Positions 1 to 9,324 of a stretch of 64,000 nucleotides of DNA are shown piece after piece (positions within the stretch are counted from its first letter, which is position 1; each line of letters begins with the position of its first letter). Under the pieces are notes generated by a model, which ran no database searches, was not told the DNA's origin, and saw only the letters and a list, made by a program, of their open reading frames with translations. The stretch is from Rhizohabitans arisaemae (GTDB lineage Bacteria > Actinomycetota > Actinomycetes > Streptosporangiales > Streptosporangiaceae), in contig NZ_BLRH01000034.1 in the NCBI RefSeq assembly GCF_025996515.1, positions 992,001 through 1,056,000 of the forward strand, read 5' to 3'. Position numbers and translations under genes: made by a program.

Positions 1-179
1 TCGGGGTCGGAGTCGGCCCGGAGCGCGAACACCCCGTTGAGGGACGCGTCGTCGAGGTTGCTCACCGATGCGACGGCGCCGTCCGCCTTGGTGATCCAGC
101 CGCCGGGGCGGATCCGGACCGCCGCTTCGCCCAGGGCGATCTGTGCCGCCGCCACTTCCGCCGCGACCGTCTCGGACAT
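1..179 (-). CDS. Unknown protein, 5' end only (runs off the window)
   Basis: Only the first 59 codons are inside the window. The start ATG (177-179 read on the minus strand) is preceded by a strong AAGGAGG ribosome binding site at about 186-192, so this start is secure. The visible N-terminus is acidic and alanine-rich with a GGWITKADG stretch and an SNLDDASLNGVFAL stretch; there is no signal peptide or membrane segment. I do not recognise the family. The gene is divergent from the secreted-protein pair to its right. Confidence 0.6.
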   Translation of the reverse strand, partial: MSETVAAEVAAAQIALGEAAVRIRPGGWITKADGAVASVSNLDDASLNGVFALRADSDP

Positions 180-194
180 GCTCCCGCCTCCTTG

Positions 195-218
195 CCGATC
201 GATCGATCGATCGATCGG
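195..218. repeat. GATC tetranucleotide repeat
   Basis: Five to six consecutive GATC units make a 24-bp perfectly palindromic microsatellite just upstream of the minus-strand gene starting at 179. Because of its position it could sit in that gene's promoter or leader. Confidence 0.9.
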
Positions 219-232
219 AACCTATCATGCCA

Positions 233-306
233 CACACCCACCCGATCGGGCCAGGGGACCCCCCCTTGCACCGGCGATCGTCTCCGCGCACACTCGGGAA
301 GCGACC
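233..306 (+). promoter_or_regulatory. Duplicated promoter region, copy 1
   Basis: This stretch matches 852-925 at a constant offset of 619 bases. The shared elements include a CCGATCGGGCC box (near 241) and a possible sigma-A promoter: TTGCAC at 266-271 and CACACT at 289-294 with a 17-base spacer. Conservation in both copies supports promoter function; the hexamers are only a moderate match to consensus. Confidence 0.5.
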
Positions 307-388
307 CCTCCGAGAGAGCCGGGAACAGTGGCGCCCTCCCGGCGCGGGGAGGCCGCGGAGAGATGAACCGCCCAACAGGAGGATCGTG

Positions 389-745
389 ATGCGCAAACCC
401 CCCGCCGCTGTACGCCGTCGTCTCACCGCCCTCGGCATCGCTCTCGTCACCGCCGCGAGCGGGCTCCTCGCGCTCCAGTCACCCGCGCAGGCCACCCCGC
501 CGGTCTGCGACCGGGTCCGGCACTACGAGATCGCTCCAAGCCAGGATATTTACGCGTACAACTACCTGATCTGCGAGAACAGACCAACGCGTTTCAGCCC
601 GGTGGCCATTGAGCGCTACGACCCGGCCACCGGAACATGGTCGGAGGTCGCACGGGGTTCGGGGACCGCGGTCTACTCCTGCAACGGCTATTCGCCCAAC
701 CTCTACCGGTTCATGAGCCAGGTGTTCGCCCACAACTGTGCCTGA
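389..745 (+). CDS. Small secreted protein, tandem paralogue 1
   Basis: A 118-residue protein with a classical Sec signal peptide: basic MRKPPAAVRRR, a hydrophobic core LTALGIALVTAASGLLAL, and a probable cleavage after AQA near residue 37. The mature part has four cysteines, probably two disulfides, and ends YRFMSQVFAHNCA. The AGGAGG site at 377-382 places the start at ATG 389 (GTG 386 is also possible). It is about half identical to the neighbour at 1015-1374, sharing the blocks YDPATGTWS and CNG(Y/W)SPN(L/V)YRFM. No enzymatic motif is visible; function is unknown. Both copies keep intact frames, so both are likely made. Confidence 0.85.
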   Translation: MRKPPAAVRRRLTALGIALVTAASGLLALQSPAQATPPVCDRVRHYEIAPSQDIYAYNYLICENRPTRFSPVAIERYDPATGTWSEVARGSGTAVYSCNGYSPNLYRFMSQVFAHNCA

Positions 746-851
746 TCAGCCGCCCCCGCACCGTTTCGTCCGCCCGGCCTGATCGAATCGGACTCCGTCC
801 AGGGCGATCCCGCTGGACGGAGGGCCGGGCGACGCACGGCTCGTCGGTCCG

Positions 852-925
852 CACACCCACCCGATCGGGCCGGGGGGACTCCCCTTGCGCTGAAGATCGG
901 TTGGACGCACACTCAGGGAGTGGCT
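852..925 (+). promoter_or_regulatory. Duplicated promoter region, copy 2
   Basis: Counterpart of 233-306. It has the same CCGATCGGGCC box and the same -35/-10 candidates (TTGCGC 885-890, CACACT 908-913, 17-base spacer). It precedes the second secreted paralogue by about 90 bases. Confidence 0.5.
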
Positions 926-1014
926 TCCCACCGAGACGGGTGAACAGGGTCGCTTTCGCACTGAGGACGGATGTCGCGAGAAAGAGGAATCGTCCAAGGG
1001 AGGAAAGGATCGCC

Positions 1015-1822
<808 letters not shown>

Positions 1823-1870
1823 AACCGGCGCCGACACGGCGACGGGTCCGGCCCGGCAACCGCCTTCCAG

Positions 1871-1886
1871 ATACCCACCGGGGTAT
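1871..1886 (+). promoter_or_regulatory. CstR operator before persulfide dioxygenase
   Basis: ATACCC-ACCG-GGGTAT is a perfect 6-4-6 inverted repeat overlapping a -10-like TATATA (1884-1889), about 24 bases before the downstream ATG. It has the same architecture as the sites at 1529, 24034 and 24098. Confidence 0.8.
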
Positions 1887-1909
1887 ATAGCACGTTGAAA
1901 GGGTCCGCG

Positions 1910-3250
1910 ATGAAGATCACCTCGTTCCGCACCCCAGGCCTCGGGGACCAGAGCCACCTGCTCGTCCACGAAGGCCGAGGGATCCTCGTCGACCCCCAGC
2001 GCGACATCGACCGCTTCCTCGCCGCGGCGGCGGAACAGGACGTGGAGCTCCGTTTCGTCCTCGAAACCCACCTGCACAACGACTACGTCTCCGGCGCCGA
2101 GCAGGCGGCGCTGCGCACCGGCGCCGAGCTCGTCCTCCCCGCCGCGGCGGCCCCGGCCTACCCGCATACCCCCGCCTTCCACCTGGAGGACATCCACGGC
2201 GAGGCCGGGCTGAGCATCCGCCCCGTCCACACCCCCGGTCACACCCCCGAACACACCAGCTACCTCGTGCTCATCGACGGCGAGCCGGTCGCGGTGTTCT
2301 CCGGCGGAAGCCTGCTGGTCTCCTCCGCCGGCCGCCCCGACCTGCTCGGCCGGGAGCGTGCCCGGACCCTCGCCAAGCTGCAGTACGGCTCGCTGCACCG
2401 GCTGGCGGAGCTGCCCGGCGAGGTACGACTCCTCCCCACCCACGGCGAGGGGTCGTTCTGCACCGCCACCGGCGCAGGCCGCCACACCTCCACCATCGCC
2501 GCCGAGATCGCGGGCAATCCGCTGCTCGCCATCGGCGACGCCGAGACCTTCGCCGACGAGCTGCTGGCGGCGCCCCTGCCGATCCCCGCGTTCTACCGGT
2601 ACATGGGTCCCGCCAACATCCTCGGGGTTCCGCCCATGCCGCCGCTGACCGTGCCCGAACTCACCGTAGCCGACCTGCCCGGCCTGCCCGAGGGCACCCG
2701 GCTCGTCGACATCCGGCCCCGCGCCGATCAGGCGGCCGGGCTGATCCCCGGCTCGCTCGGGATCGAGCTCAGGGCCGACTTCGGCAGCTGGGCGGGGTGG
2801 CTGCTGCCGTACCGGACGCCCGTGGTCCTCGTCGCCGGCCCCGGTCAGGACACGGCGGAGGCGATCGTCCAGCTCGCCCAGATCGGCGTCGACTCCGTGC
2901 TCGGTGTCCTCGCCGACACCGGGGACGCCGCCGTGCAGACGTTCGAGCTGCTGGACCCGGTGGCGTTCGCCGCCCGGCTGACCGGGCCCGACGCCCAGCT
3001 GCTGGACGTCCGGGCCCCCGCCGAGCACGCGGCCGTCGCGCTGCCCGGCGCGATCCACCGGTACCTGCCCGACCTGGTCACCCAGGGCATCCCCGCCGAG
3101 CTCGATCCCACCCGGCCCGTCCTGGTCGCCTGCGGGACCGGCCGCCGCGCGAGCATCGCGGCCACCCTGCTGCTCGCCGCCGGATACCGCCCGGTCGTCC
3201 TCGACGGAGCCGGCGTCCCCGACCTGGCCGAACGGCTCGCCACCACCTGA
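1910..3250 (+). CDS. Persulfide dioxygenase-rhodanese fusion (MBL fold)
   Basis: A 446-residue protein. Residues 1-240 are a metallo-beta-lactamase fold of the ETHE1/persulfide-dioxygenase type with H54-L-H56-N-D58 and the second motif HTPGHTPEH (His111). Residues about 255-345 form a degenerate rhodanese domain without cysteine; residues about 350-446 form a second rhodanese with the active loop CGTGRR (Cys408). Expected reaction: oxidise glutathione- or low-molecular-weight persulfide to sulfite and pass sulfane sulfur through the rhodanese. Oddity: the segment aligning with the usual GD metal-ligand motif reads SGGSLL, glycine for aspartate. GAAAGGG at 1897-1903 selects ATG 1910 over an upstream in-frame TTG. 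It lies downstream of a CstR operator. Confidence 0.85.
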   Translation: MKITSFRTPGLGDQSHLLVHEGRGILVDPQRDIDRFLAAAAEQDVELRFVLETHLHNDYVSGAEQAALRTGAELVLPAAAAPAYPHTPAFHLEDIHGEAGLSIRPVHTPGHTPEHTSYLVLIDGEPVAVFSGGSLLVSSAGRPDLLGRERARTLAKLQYGSLHRLAELPGEVRLLPTHGEGSFCTATGAGRHTSTIAAEIAGNPLLAIGDAETFADELLAAPLPIPAFYRYMGPANILGVPPMPPLTVPELTVADLPGLPEGTRLVDIRPRADQAAGLIPGSLGIELRADFGSWAGWLLPYRTPVVLVAGPGQDTAEAIVQLAQIGVDSVLGVLADTGDAAVQTFELLDPVAFAARLTGPDAQLLDVRAPAEHAAVALPGAIHRYLPDLVTQGIPAELDPTRPVLVACGTGRRASIAATLLLAAGYRPVVLDGAGVPDLAERLATT

Positions 3251-3285
3251 CGTCCCGTCACCCCGAGAAAGGAACCGTCCCCGCC

Positions 3286-3873
3286 ATGTCCGCACCGACC
3301 GGAGTCGACGTCCCCACCGCCCGCTCCCTGATCGAAACCAACCCGGAGGTGCTGCTCGTCGACGTCCGCACCCCCGGCGAGTTCGCCGCCGGCCACATCC
3401 CCGGCGCCGTCAACCTCCCCCTTGACCAGGTGAACCGGTACCCGCGCCGCATCGCCCAGGAAACCGAGGGCACCCTGCTGCTGATCTGCCAGACCGGCGG
3501 CCGGGCGCGCCAGGCCCAGCGCACCCTGACCCAGGAGGGCCGTGACGGCACCCTGGTCCTTGAGGGCGGGATGGCCGCGTGGACCGCCGCGTCCGCGCCC
3601 GTCGCGTCCCAGCCCGGCGGACGACCCCGCTGGGCGCTGGACCGTCAGGTCCGTCTCGTCGCCGGCGGCGTGGTCACCGCTTCGCTCCTGGTCGGCCTGC
3701 GCCTGCCCCGGGCCCGGCTCGTCGCCGGGTTCGTCGGCGCCGGACTGGTCTTCTCCGCCGTCACCGGAACCTGCGCGATGGGCGCGGCACTCGCCAAGCT
3801 GCCCTACAACCGCGACCCCGGCTTCGACCTCGACAAGGCCCTGGCCCTGCTCACCCCCGGCCGGACACGCTGA
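3286..3873 (+). CDS. Rhodanese with C-terminal DUF2892-type membrane domain
   Basis: A 195-residue protein. Residues 10-105 are a single rhodanese domain with the active-site loop CQTGGRAR (Cys68) and the VDVRTPGEF and GHIPGAVNLPL signatures. Residues about 120-185 contain two hydrophobic segments of the DUF2892 (YgaP-like) type, so the sulfurtransferase is anchored at the cytoplasmic face of the membrane. GAGAAAGGA at 3264-3272 sets ATG 3286. It lies 35 bases after the dioxygenase gene and is almost surely cotranscribed. It would move sulfane sulfur between thiols, fitting a CstR-controlled detoxification operon. Confidence 0.85.
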   Translation: MSAPTGVDVPTARSLIETNPEVLLVDVRTPGEFAAGHIPGAVNLPLDQVNRYPRRIAQETEGTLLLICQTGGRARQAQRTLTQEGRDGTLVLEGGMAAWTAASAPVASQPGGRPRWALDRQVRLVAGGVVTASLLVGLRLPRARLVAGFVGAGLVFSAVTGTCAMGAALAKLPYNRDPGFDLDKALALLTPGRTR

Positions 3874-3893
3874 AGGCGGGTACGGGAAAGCCG

Positions 3894-4511
3894 TCAGGCC
3901 GGAGGGGACAGCGCCGACCCCAGGGTGGACCTCAGCAGGCCGGGGGCCTCGCCGGAGGACAACCGACCGGCCTCGACCTCGTCACCCGCCGTGTGGATGA
4001 GGCTGAAGACGACGGTGACCATCCAGCCGATCGGCTGGTCCCGCCGGAAGACGCCCTGCTCCCGCCCTCGGGCGATCAGCTTCTCCACGCGCTGGAACAC
4101 GGGGTCGTGCTGCTCGGAAAGCCACTCCGAGCCGAGTTCGGACAACGCGTGGACGCGTAACTTGCGGTACCGGTCGAGGACCCGCCAGGTGGCGCCGATC
4201 ACCCGCGCCAGCATCCGGTCCGCGGGCGCGTCCCCGTCGGTGAGCTCGGCGTCCATCGACTGCTCGGCCTGGGCCATCGAGTGCCGGACGAGAGCTTGGA
4301 GCAGCGCCGCGCGGGAGGGGAAGTGCGCGTAGACGGTGACGCGGCCGAGCCCCGCCGAGCGCGCGACGTCGGCCATGCTGACGCCGGCGTTGGTGCTGAA
4401 CAGCTCAAGGGCCGTGGCCATGATGGTGGAGATGTTGCGCTCGGCGTCGGCCCGGCGGGGTGAGGTGTCCTCATCCTGCCGGGCCGGCGGCATACGGCTC
4501 GCGCGTCCCAT
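3894..4511 (-). CDS. TetR-family repressor of the adjacent MFS pump
   Basis: A 205-residue protein. The N-terminal DNA-binding domain (about residues 27-75) carries the TetR signature VSMADVARSAGLGRVTVYAHFPSR, and the all-helical ligand-binding domain follows. The start ATG at 4511 gives an ordinary 25-residue extension. The gene lies 20 bases downstream of the MFS transporter on the same strand, so repressor and pump are one operon. The pump's promoter carries two good 24-bp palindromes at 5970-6029, the likely binding sites (inferred). Confidence 0.85.
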   Translation of the reverse strand: MGRASRMPPARQDEDTSPRRADAERNISTIMATALELFSTNAGVSMADVARSAGLGRVTVYAHFPSRAALLQALVRHSMAQAEQSMDAELTDGDAPADRMLARVIGATWRVLDRYRKLRVHALSELGSEWLSEQHDPVFQRVEKLIARGREQGVFRRDQPIGWMVTVVFSLIHTAGDEVEAGRLSSGEAPGLLRSTLGSALSPPA

Positions 4512-4531
4512 GGTCGCCAAGTTTAGGCGCC

Positions 4532-5950
4532 TCAGTGGACGTGGGACCCCTGGGGCAACGTGGCCTTGCCGCGCGGGACCAGCACCGTCGCGACGACCGC
4601 GGCCACGGTCGCCGCGATCGCCGCGACGGTGTAGGCATCGGTGAAGGCCGGTACCGAGCGGTACTGGATGCCGGCGGCGGCGACGGTGGAGACGACGGCG
4701 ACTCCGAGGGCCCCACCCACCTCGTGGAAGGTGTTGACGATCCCCGAGGCGATCCCGGCCTCGTGATGGGGGACGAAGCCCAGCGCGGTGGTGGTGGCGG
4801 CGACGAACACCGGGACGACCCCGCTGGCTCCGACGACCAATCCGACGACGATTCCGGCCGTGTCCTCGAGCAGGATCAGCAGTACGGCGCCGATCGCCGC
4901 CACAAGCAGCCCGGCCACCGCGGTGGAGCGGGCCCCGATCCGGCCGATCAGCCGCCCCGCCAGATGACCGCCCACGGCTGTGGCGAGGGCGACCGGCAGG
5001 AACAGCACCCCGGTGACCATGGCCGACAGGCCCTTGAGGTGCTGAAGGTGCAGCGAACCGAGGAAAACGAAGCCGAGCAGCAGCCCCGTACCGATCAACA
5101 TCAGGAACGCCCCGGTCGCGACGGGCCGCCGGATCAGGACGCGCACGTCCGTCAGAGGCACCCTGACCACCCGCTCCACCAGGACGAACGCCGCGTACAG
5201 GACGATCGCTCCGGCCAGGGGGACCAACACGGCGGCCGAACCCCAGCCCGCGTCGCCGACCTTGACCACACCGTAGATGAGCGCTCCGGTCGCGCCGGTG
5301 ACGAGTACCGCGCCGGGCAGGTCGATCCGCCGGGAGCCGTGCGCCGTCGCGGTGGGGATGAGGCGGGGCAGCCAGGCGAGCACGACCAGTCCGACGGGGA
5401 TGTTGACGAGGAACGCCCATCTCCAGCCGGGGCCTGCGGTGAGGACGCCGCCGAGCAGGGCACCGGCCGCGAATCCCACGCCGCCGAGCGCGGCCCAGAC
5501 ACCGAGTGCCTTGTTGCGCTCCGCCCCGTGGAAGCGGCGCGTGATCGTGGCCAGGGCGGCCGGGGACAGCAGGGCGGCGCCCACGCCTTGGGCGAGTCGC
5601 CCGCCGATGAGGACGGCGGCCGTATCGGCCCAGCCGGTGACCAGGGAGGCGAGGGTGAAGACGGCCAGCCCTGCCACCAGAACCGGCCGGGGACCGAAGG
5701 CGTCGGTGAGACGGCCGCCCAGGAGCATCAAGCCGCCGAAGCACAGGGTGTAGCCGGTCACCGCCCAGGTCATCGTCTCCCGGTCGAGGTCCAGCTGGGC
5801 TCCGATGCCGGGCAGGGCGACGTTGATCACCGTCACGTCCAGGATCAGCATGAACTGCGCGACGCACAGCAGAACCAGCGCGGTCCACCGGCGTGGATCC
5901 GGTGGTGCCGGAGCGGTGTGGGGATCGGCGGCAGGGGTGGGGTGGGACAT
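4532..5950 (-). CDS. MFS drug:H+ antiporter, DHA2 (14-TM) family
   Basis: A 472-residue polytopic protein with about 14 hydrophobic segments, the DHA2/EmrB-QacA size. It shows the family motif LDVTVINVALP in the first helix and the GGRLTDAFGPRPV loop of motif A between helices 2 and 3. Expected role: proton-driven efflux of a lipophilic compound across the cytoplasmic membrane; the substrate cannot be read from sequence. The ATG at 5950 has an AGAGGGA ribosome site. It is transcribed with the TetR gene downstream and controlled from the palindromes just upstream. Confidence 0.9.
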   Translation of the reverse strand: MSHPTPAADPHTAPAPPDPRRWTALVLLCVAQFMLILDVTVINVALPGIGAQLDLDRETMTWAVTGYTLCFGGLMLLGGRLTDAFGPRPVLVAGLAVFTLASLVTGWADTAAVLIGGRLAQGVGAALLSPAALATITRRFHGAERNKALGVWAALGGVGFAAGALLGGVLTAGPGWRWAFLVNIPVGLVVLAWLPRLIPTATAHGSRRIDLPGAVLVTGATGALIYGVVKVGDAGWGSAAVLVPLAGAIVLYAAFVLVERVVRVPLTDVRVLIRRPVATGAFLMLIGTGLLLGFVFLGSLHLQHLKGLSAMVTGVLFLPVALATAVGGHLAGRLIGRIGARSTAVAGLLVAAIGAVLLILLEDTAGIVVGLVVGASGVVPVFVAATTTALGFVPHHEAGIASGIVNTFHEVGGALGVAVVSTVAAAGIQYRSVPAFTDAYTVAAIAATVAAVVATVLVPRGKATLPQGSHVH

Positions 5951-5969
5951 CGGAACTCCCTCTGGACCT

Positions 5970-6029
5970 AAACCGTACAGGTGTGTACGAGTTATTATCC
6001 ACATTAACCCGTACAAGTGTGTACGGGTT
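5970..6029 (-). promoter_or_regulatory. Two TetR-type operators upstream of the MFS-TetR operon
   Basis: Site 2 (6006-6029) is a perfect palindrome, AACCCGTACA-AGTG-TGTACGGGTT. Site 1 (5970-5993) is the near-palindrome AAACCGTACA-GGTG-TGTACGAGTT. Their centres are 36 bases apart, and site 1 begins 20 bases before the pump's start codon. Two phased copies suggest cooperative dimer binding by the adjacent TetR protein (inferred). Confidence 0.85.
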
Positions 6030-6185
6030 TTCGGTGAGTTCTCGTCGATCAGCCGCTCAGGCCGGACAAACATCCGTCCGAGTCGCCAAAGCCGCCGGCG
6101 TGACGGGGATGAAGGCCGGCGCGAGCCGTACACACGGGCGGTACGGCGGACGCGCACCCCGCGGCGACGCCCAGGGCGTCCCCGG

Positions 6186-6755
6186 TCAGGTGAGGCGGGG
6201 GTCGGCCCCCTCCGATGCGGGGCCCGGACCGGCATGGGGAGCCGCCTCCCCGCGAGACCGGCCGAAGGAGACCAGGCGCCGCCGGTGTGTTCGGTAGGCG
6301 AGGTATCCGGCGACCACGAGGTCGTAGTACACGCATGCGACCGGGAGATCGATCAACACCGGCGCCATGTGCCGCGCGACGGCCAGGTCCCACACGGGAT
6401 GCAGCGTCCACGCGGCGACCAGGAACCACGGGGTCCGGAACACCCCCAGCACGGCGAGGAGCGCCACAACCGCAAGCGCCGCGTACTCCATCCCGCCGTG
6501 CCCGAGGTACGTCGGCGCGAGGATCACCACCGTCACCCCCGCCCAGGCCGCGAGCTCAACCCGGTCGGGCAACAGGCTCAGCGCGGCCGTGATCGCCACC
6601 CCCATCGGCACCGCGAACGGGATGAGCAGGCCCGCCCGCGCGGCCGCCCCGATGCCGTACGACGTCGCCACCGCGACCGCCGCGACGTACAGCACCTGTC
6701 CGGCAACCGGCCATGCGCGTGCCGTCACCCTCATGCCGACGCTCCGTGGCACCAT
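6186..6755 (-). CDS. Multi-pass membrane protein of unknown function
   Basis: A 189-residue protein with about five to six hydrophobic segments between residues 13 and 155 and a hydrophilic, charged C-terminal tail. Conserved-looking polar residues sit inside membrane segments: HPVWDL near 122 and YYDL near 145. This His/Trp/Asp pattern resembles DUF6010-type integral membrane proteins, but I cannot confirm the assignment. No operon partner: the flanks are a regulatory gap and the MFS promoter region. Confidence 0.65.
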   Translation of the reverse strand: MVPRSVGMRVTARAWPVAGQVLYVAAVAVATSYGIGAAARAGLLIPFAVPMGVAITAALSLLPDRVELAAWAGVTVVILAPTYLGHGGMEYAALAVVALLAVLGVFRTPWFLVAAWTLHPVWDLAVARHMAPVLIDLPVACVYYDLVVAGYLAYRTHRRRLVSFGRSRGEAAPHAGPGPASEGADPRLT

Positions 6756-7177
6756 GCCTCCCTGTCGTCCCGCGCGACGACGATCCGCCGACGCCGATCA
6801 CCGAGATGTGAACACAGACTCCGGAGAGCCTGTCCGTGTCGGTTCAGTCGCCTGCGGAACCCTTTTGGTTCCCGGCATACGAGTGATGACGCAACCCGCT
6901 CCCGCAGGGAGGCGGCACCATGCGGGGGGACGGATCAGGATGGGCGGGCGGCCCGTACCGGGAGGACGGTCCGGGCGACGACTAAGCCGCCCACCGGCCG
7001 TACCCCCGCGGAGAACCCGGCCGGAGGCGTCACCCGTTCCGGAGAAGCCCCCCGCCGGAAAGCCGGTGATCTTTGGCCGACTGGACGAATAGTCGCCCAC
7101 GTCTTGAGCATTCTCCATGAATCATCACCGGCGGCTCTGCCCTACCGTCGGAGGAAACAGTCATCGGAGGGTGTCAC
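6756..7177. other. Intergenic region before the dipeptidase operon
   Basis: Four hundred bases with no convincing gene; open frames here lack start signals and similarity. It should contain the divergent promoters of the membrane protein at 6755 and the operon starting at 7178. A GGAGG site at 7166-7170 belongs to the latter. Confidence 0.5.
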
Positions 7178-8218
7178 GTGTTCGCCGAGCTCCACCACCG
7201 CGCCGTCGTCGCGGATACTCACAACGACCTCTTGATGTCGGTCGCCGCCCGGCCGCCGGAGCGGTGGGCGTCCTACTTCCGGGACCGGTGGCTGCCCCAG
7301 CTCCGCGACGGCGGGGTGGACCTGCAGGTCCTGCCGGTGTTCATCGACGATCGGTACCGGCCGGACGGCGCCCTCCGGGAGACCCTGCGGATGATCGAGG
7401 CCGCGCACACGCTGGCCGAGGGCAACCCCGGCGAGGTGCGGCTCTGCCGGGATGGGGCCGAGATCGGCGCCGCGCTGGCCGACGGGAGGATCGCGCTGGT
7501 CCTGGCGCTGGAGAGCGCGCCCGGGATCGACGCCAACGTGGAGCTCTTCCCGACGCTGCACCGGCTCGGGGTGCGGGTCGCCTCGATCGCGCACTGGGGT
7601 CGCACCCCGCTGGCGGACGGCAGCGGCGAGGACGCCGCCGGGAGCCGGCTCACCTCCCACGGGGTGGAGGCGGTCAAGGAGATGGAACGCCTCGGCATGG
7701 TCTTCGACGTCTCCCACCTGGGCGTCGGCGGCGTGGAGCACGTGCTGGAGCTGGCGACCAGGCCGGTCATGGCCACCCACTCCGCGGCCCGCGCGCTCCG
7801 CGACCACCACCGCAACCTCAGCGACGCGCAGCTGCGCGGGGTCGCCGCCACCGGCGGGGTGGTCTGCGTGAACTTCTTCCCCGGCTTCCTGTCCGACGAC
7901 CCCGGCGACTACACGGTGGAGCGGATCGCCGACCACATCGAGCATGTGTCCACGGTCGCCGGGATCGACCACGTGGGCCTGGGCCCGGACTTCGTCCACG
8001 AGGTCACGGTCGACCTCACCCCGCCGTGCTGCGAGGGGGACCTCGCCTACGGGGACATCGACCCGCTGGCGATCGTGCCCGGCCTGGAGGGCCCGCGCGG
8101 GCTGCCGCTGGTCACCGAGATCCTGGTCAAGCGGGGCCTCCCCGACGAGGACATCGTCAAGATCCTCGGCGGGAACGTGCTGCGGCTGTTCCAGGCGGAG
8201 CTGGGACGGCCGGCGTGA
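7178..8218 (+). CDS. Membrane dipeptidase (peptidase M19, renal dipeptidase family)
   Basis: A 346-residue zinc dipeptidase with the family's N-terminal metal motif DTHNDL, a bridging glutamate in LALES, the metal-histidine segments SIAHWG and VSHLG, and the C-terminal GLGPDF and GGNVLRLF motifs. M19 enzymes hydrolyse dipeptides, many accepting a D-amino acid at the C-terminal position. Start is GTG 7178 with GGAGG eight bases upstream. Its stop overlaps the next gene (GTGA). At the head of an operon with a deacylase, an N-acyltransferase and a racemase, it probably releases D-amino acids from dipeptides (inferred). Confidence 0.85.
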   Translation: MFAELHHRAVVADTHNDLLMSVAARPPERWASYFRDRWLPQLRDGGVDLQVLPVFIDDRYRPDGALRETLRMIEAAHTLAEGNPGEVRLCRDGAEIGAALADGRIALVLALESAPGIDANVELFPTLHRLGVRVASIAHWGRTPLADGSGEDAAGSRLTSHGVEAVKEMERLGMVFDVSHLGVGGVEHVLELATRPVMATHSAARALRDHHRNLSDAQLRGVAATGGVVCVNFFPGFLSDDPGDYTVERIADHIEHVSTVAGIDHVGLGPDFVHEVTVDLTPPCCEGDLAYGDIDPLAIVPGLEGPRGLPLVTEILVKRGLPDEDIVKILGGNVLRLFQAELGRPA

Positions 8219-9324
8219 CCCTCGAACGGATGCTGGCCGACCTGGAGGAGCTGGTCGTCTGCGAGTCCTTCTCCAGCGACCTGGCCGCGGTCGCCCGGAG
8301 CGCCAAGGTCGTCACCGAGACGGGCACCCGCCTGCTCGGCGCGCCCCCCGAGACGCTCGTCGTCGACGGCGTCACCCACCTGAAGTGGTCGTTCGGGACG
8401 CCGCGGGTGCTGCTCCTGGGCCACCACGACACGGTCTGGCCGATCGGCTCCCTGCAGACCCACCCGTGGTCGGTCGTGAACGGGATCGCCCGGGGCCCGG
8501 GCGTCTTCGACATGAAGGGCGGCCTGGTGCAGATGTTCCACGCGCTCGCCGCCCTCCCCTCACTCGACGGCGTGTGCGTCCTGGTCACCGGGGACGAGGA
8601 GCTCGGCTCCCTCACCTCCCGGTCCCTGATCGAGGACACGGCGCGGGGCTGCCGCGCGGCGTTCGTCCTGGAGGCGAGCGGGCCCGGCGGGGCGTTGAAG
8701 ATCGCTCGCAAGGGCACCTCGATGTACCGGGTCGCCGTGCGCGGACGGGCCGCCCACGCGGGGCTCGACCCGGAGAAGGGCGTCAACGCCGGGGTCGAGC
8801 TCGCCCACCAGGTCCTGGCGATCGGGGAGATCGCCGCGCGGGTCGCCCACGCGGAGCCCGGGCCGCTCGGACCGGTCACGGTCACGCCGACCGTGTTCTC
8901 CGCCGGGACCACCACCAACACCGTCCCGGCCGAGGCGAGCGTCGACGTGGACGTCCGTACCCCCACGGTGGACGCCCAGGACCAGGTGGACGCGCTGATG
9001 CGGGCGCTCACCCCCAAGCTCGCCGGCGCCCGGCTGGAGGTGCTCGGCGGACCGAACCGGCCGCCGCTTGCGGCCGAGTCCTCCCGGGAGCTCTTCGCCC
9101 TCGCCCGGCGGATCGCGACCGAGCTGGAACTGGCGCCGATCACCGGTATGGGGGTGGGCGGGGCCTCCGACGGGAACTTCACCGCCGGGGTCGGCTGCCC
9201 GACCCTGGACGGGCTCGGCGCGGTCGGCGGCGGCGCCCACGCCGACGACGAGCATCTGGTTGTCGCCGAGCTGCCGGGCCGGACGGCGCTGCTGACCGCT
9301 CTGGTGGCGGCGGTGCTCCGATGA
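8215..9324 (+). CDS. M20-family metallo-deacylase/peptidase
   Basis: A 369-residue cytoplasmic M20/M25/M40 enzyme. Metal-binding motifs are HHDTVW (His/Asp), DMKGG (bridging Asp) and GDEELGS with the catalytic glutamate pair; a dimerisation domain with RAAHAG follows around residues 175-290. The start is a GTG overlapping the previous stop, with no other plausible start. In this operon the natural reaction would be removal of an N-acyl (for example succinyl) group from an L-amino acid after racemisation, as with the desuccinylase of the Geobacillus NSAR pathway. Carboxypeptidase G2-like activity is the alternative. Confidence 0.8.
   Translation: MTLERMLADLEELVVCESFSSDLAAVARSAKVVTETGTRLLGAPPETLVVDGVTHLKWSFGTPRVLLLGHHDTVWPIGSLQTHPWSVVNGIARGPGVFDMKGGLVQMFHALAALPSLDGVCVLVTGDEELGSLTSRSLIEDTARGCRAAFVLEASGPGGALKIARKGTSMYRVAVRGRAAHAGLDPEKGVNAGVELAHQVLAIGEIAARVAHAEPGPLGPVTVTPTVFSAGTTTNTVPAEASVDVDVRTPTVDAQDQVDALMRALTPKLAGARLEVLGGPNRPPLAAESSRELFALARRIATELELAPITGMGVGGASDGNFTAGVGCPTLDGLGAVGGGAHADDEHLVVAELPGRTALLTALVAAVLR

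Noticed and set aside
3894-6002. Single long minus-strand open frame covering TetR and MFS genes
   Set aside because: It is the TetR frame running on without stops through the MFS gene; real starts are at 4511 and 5950.
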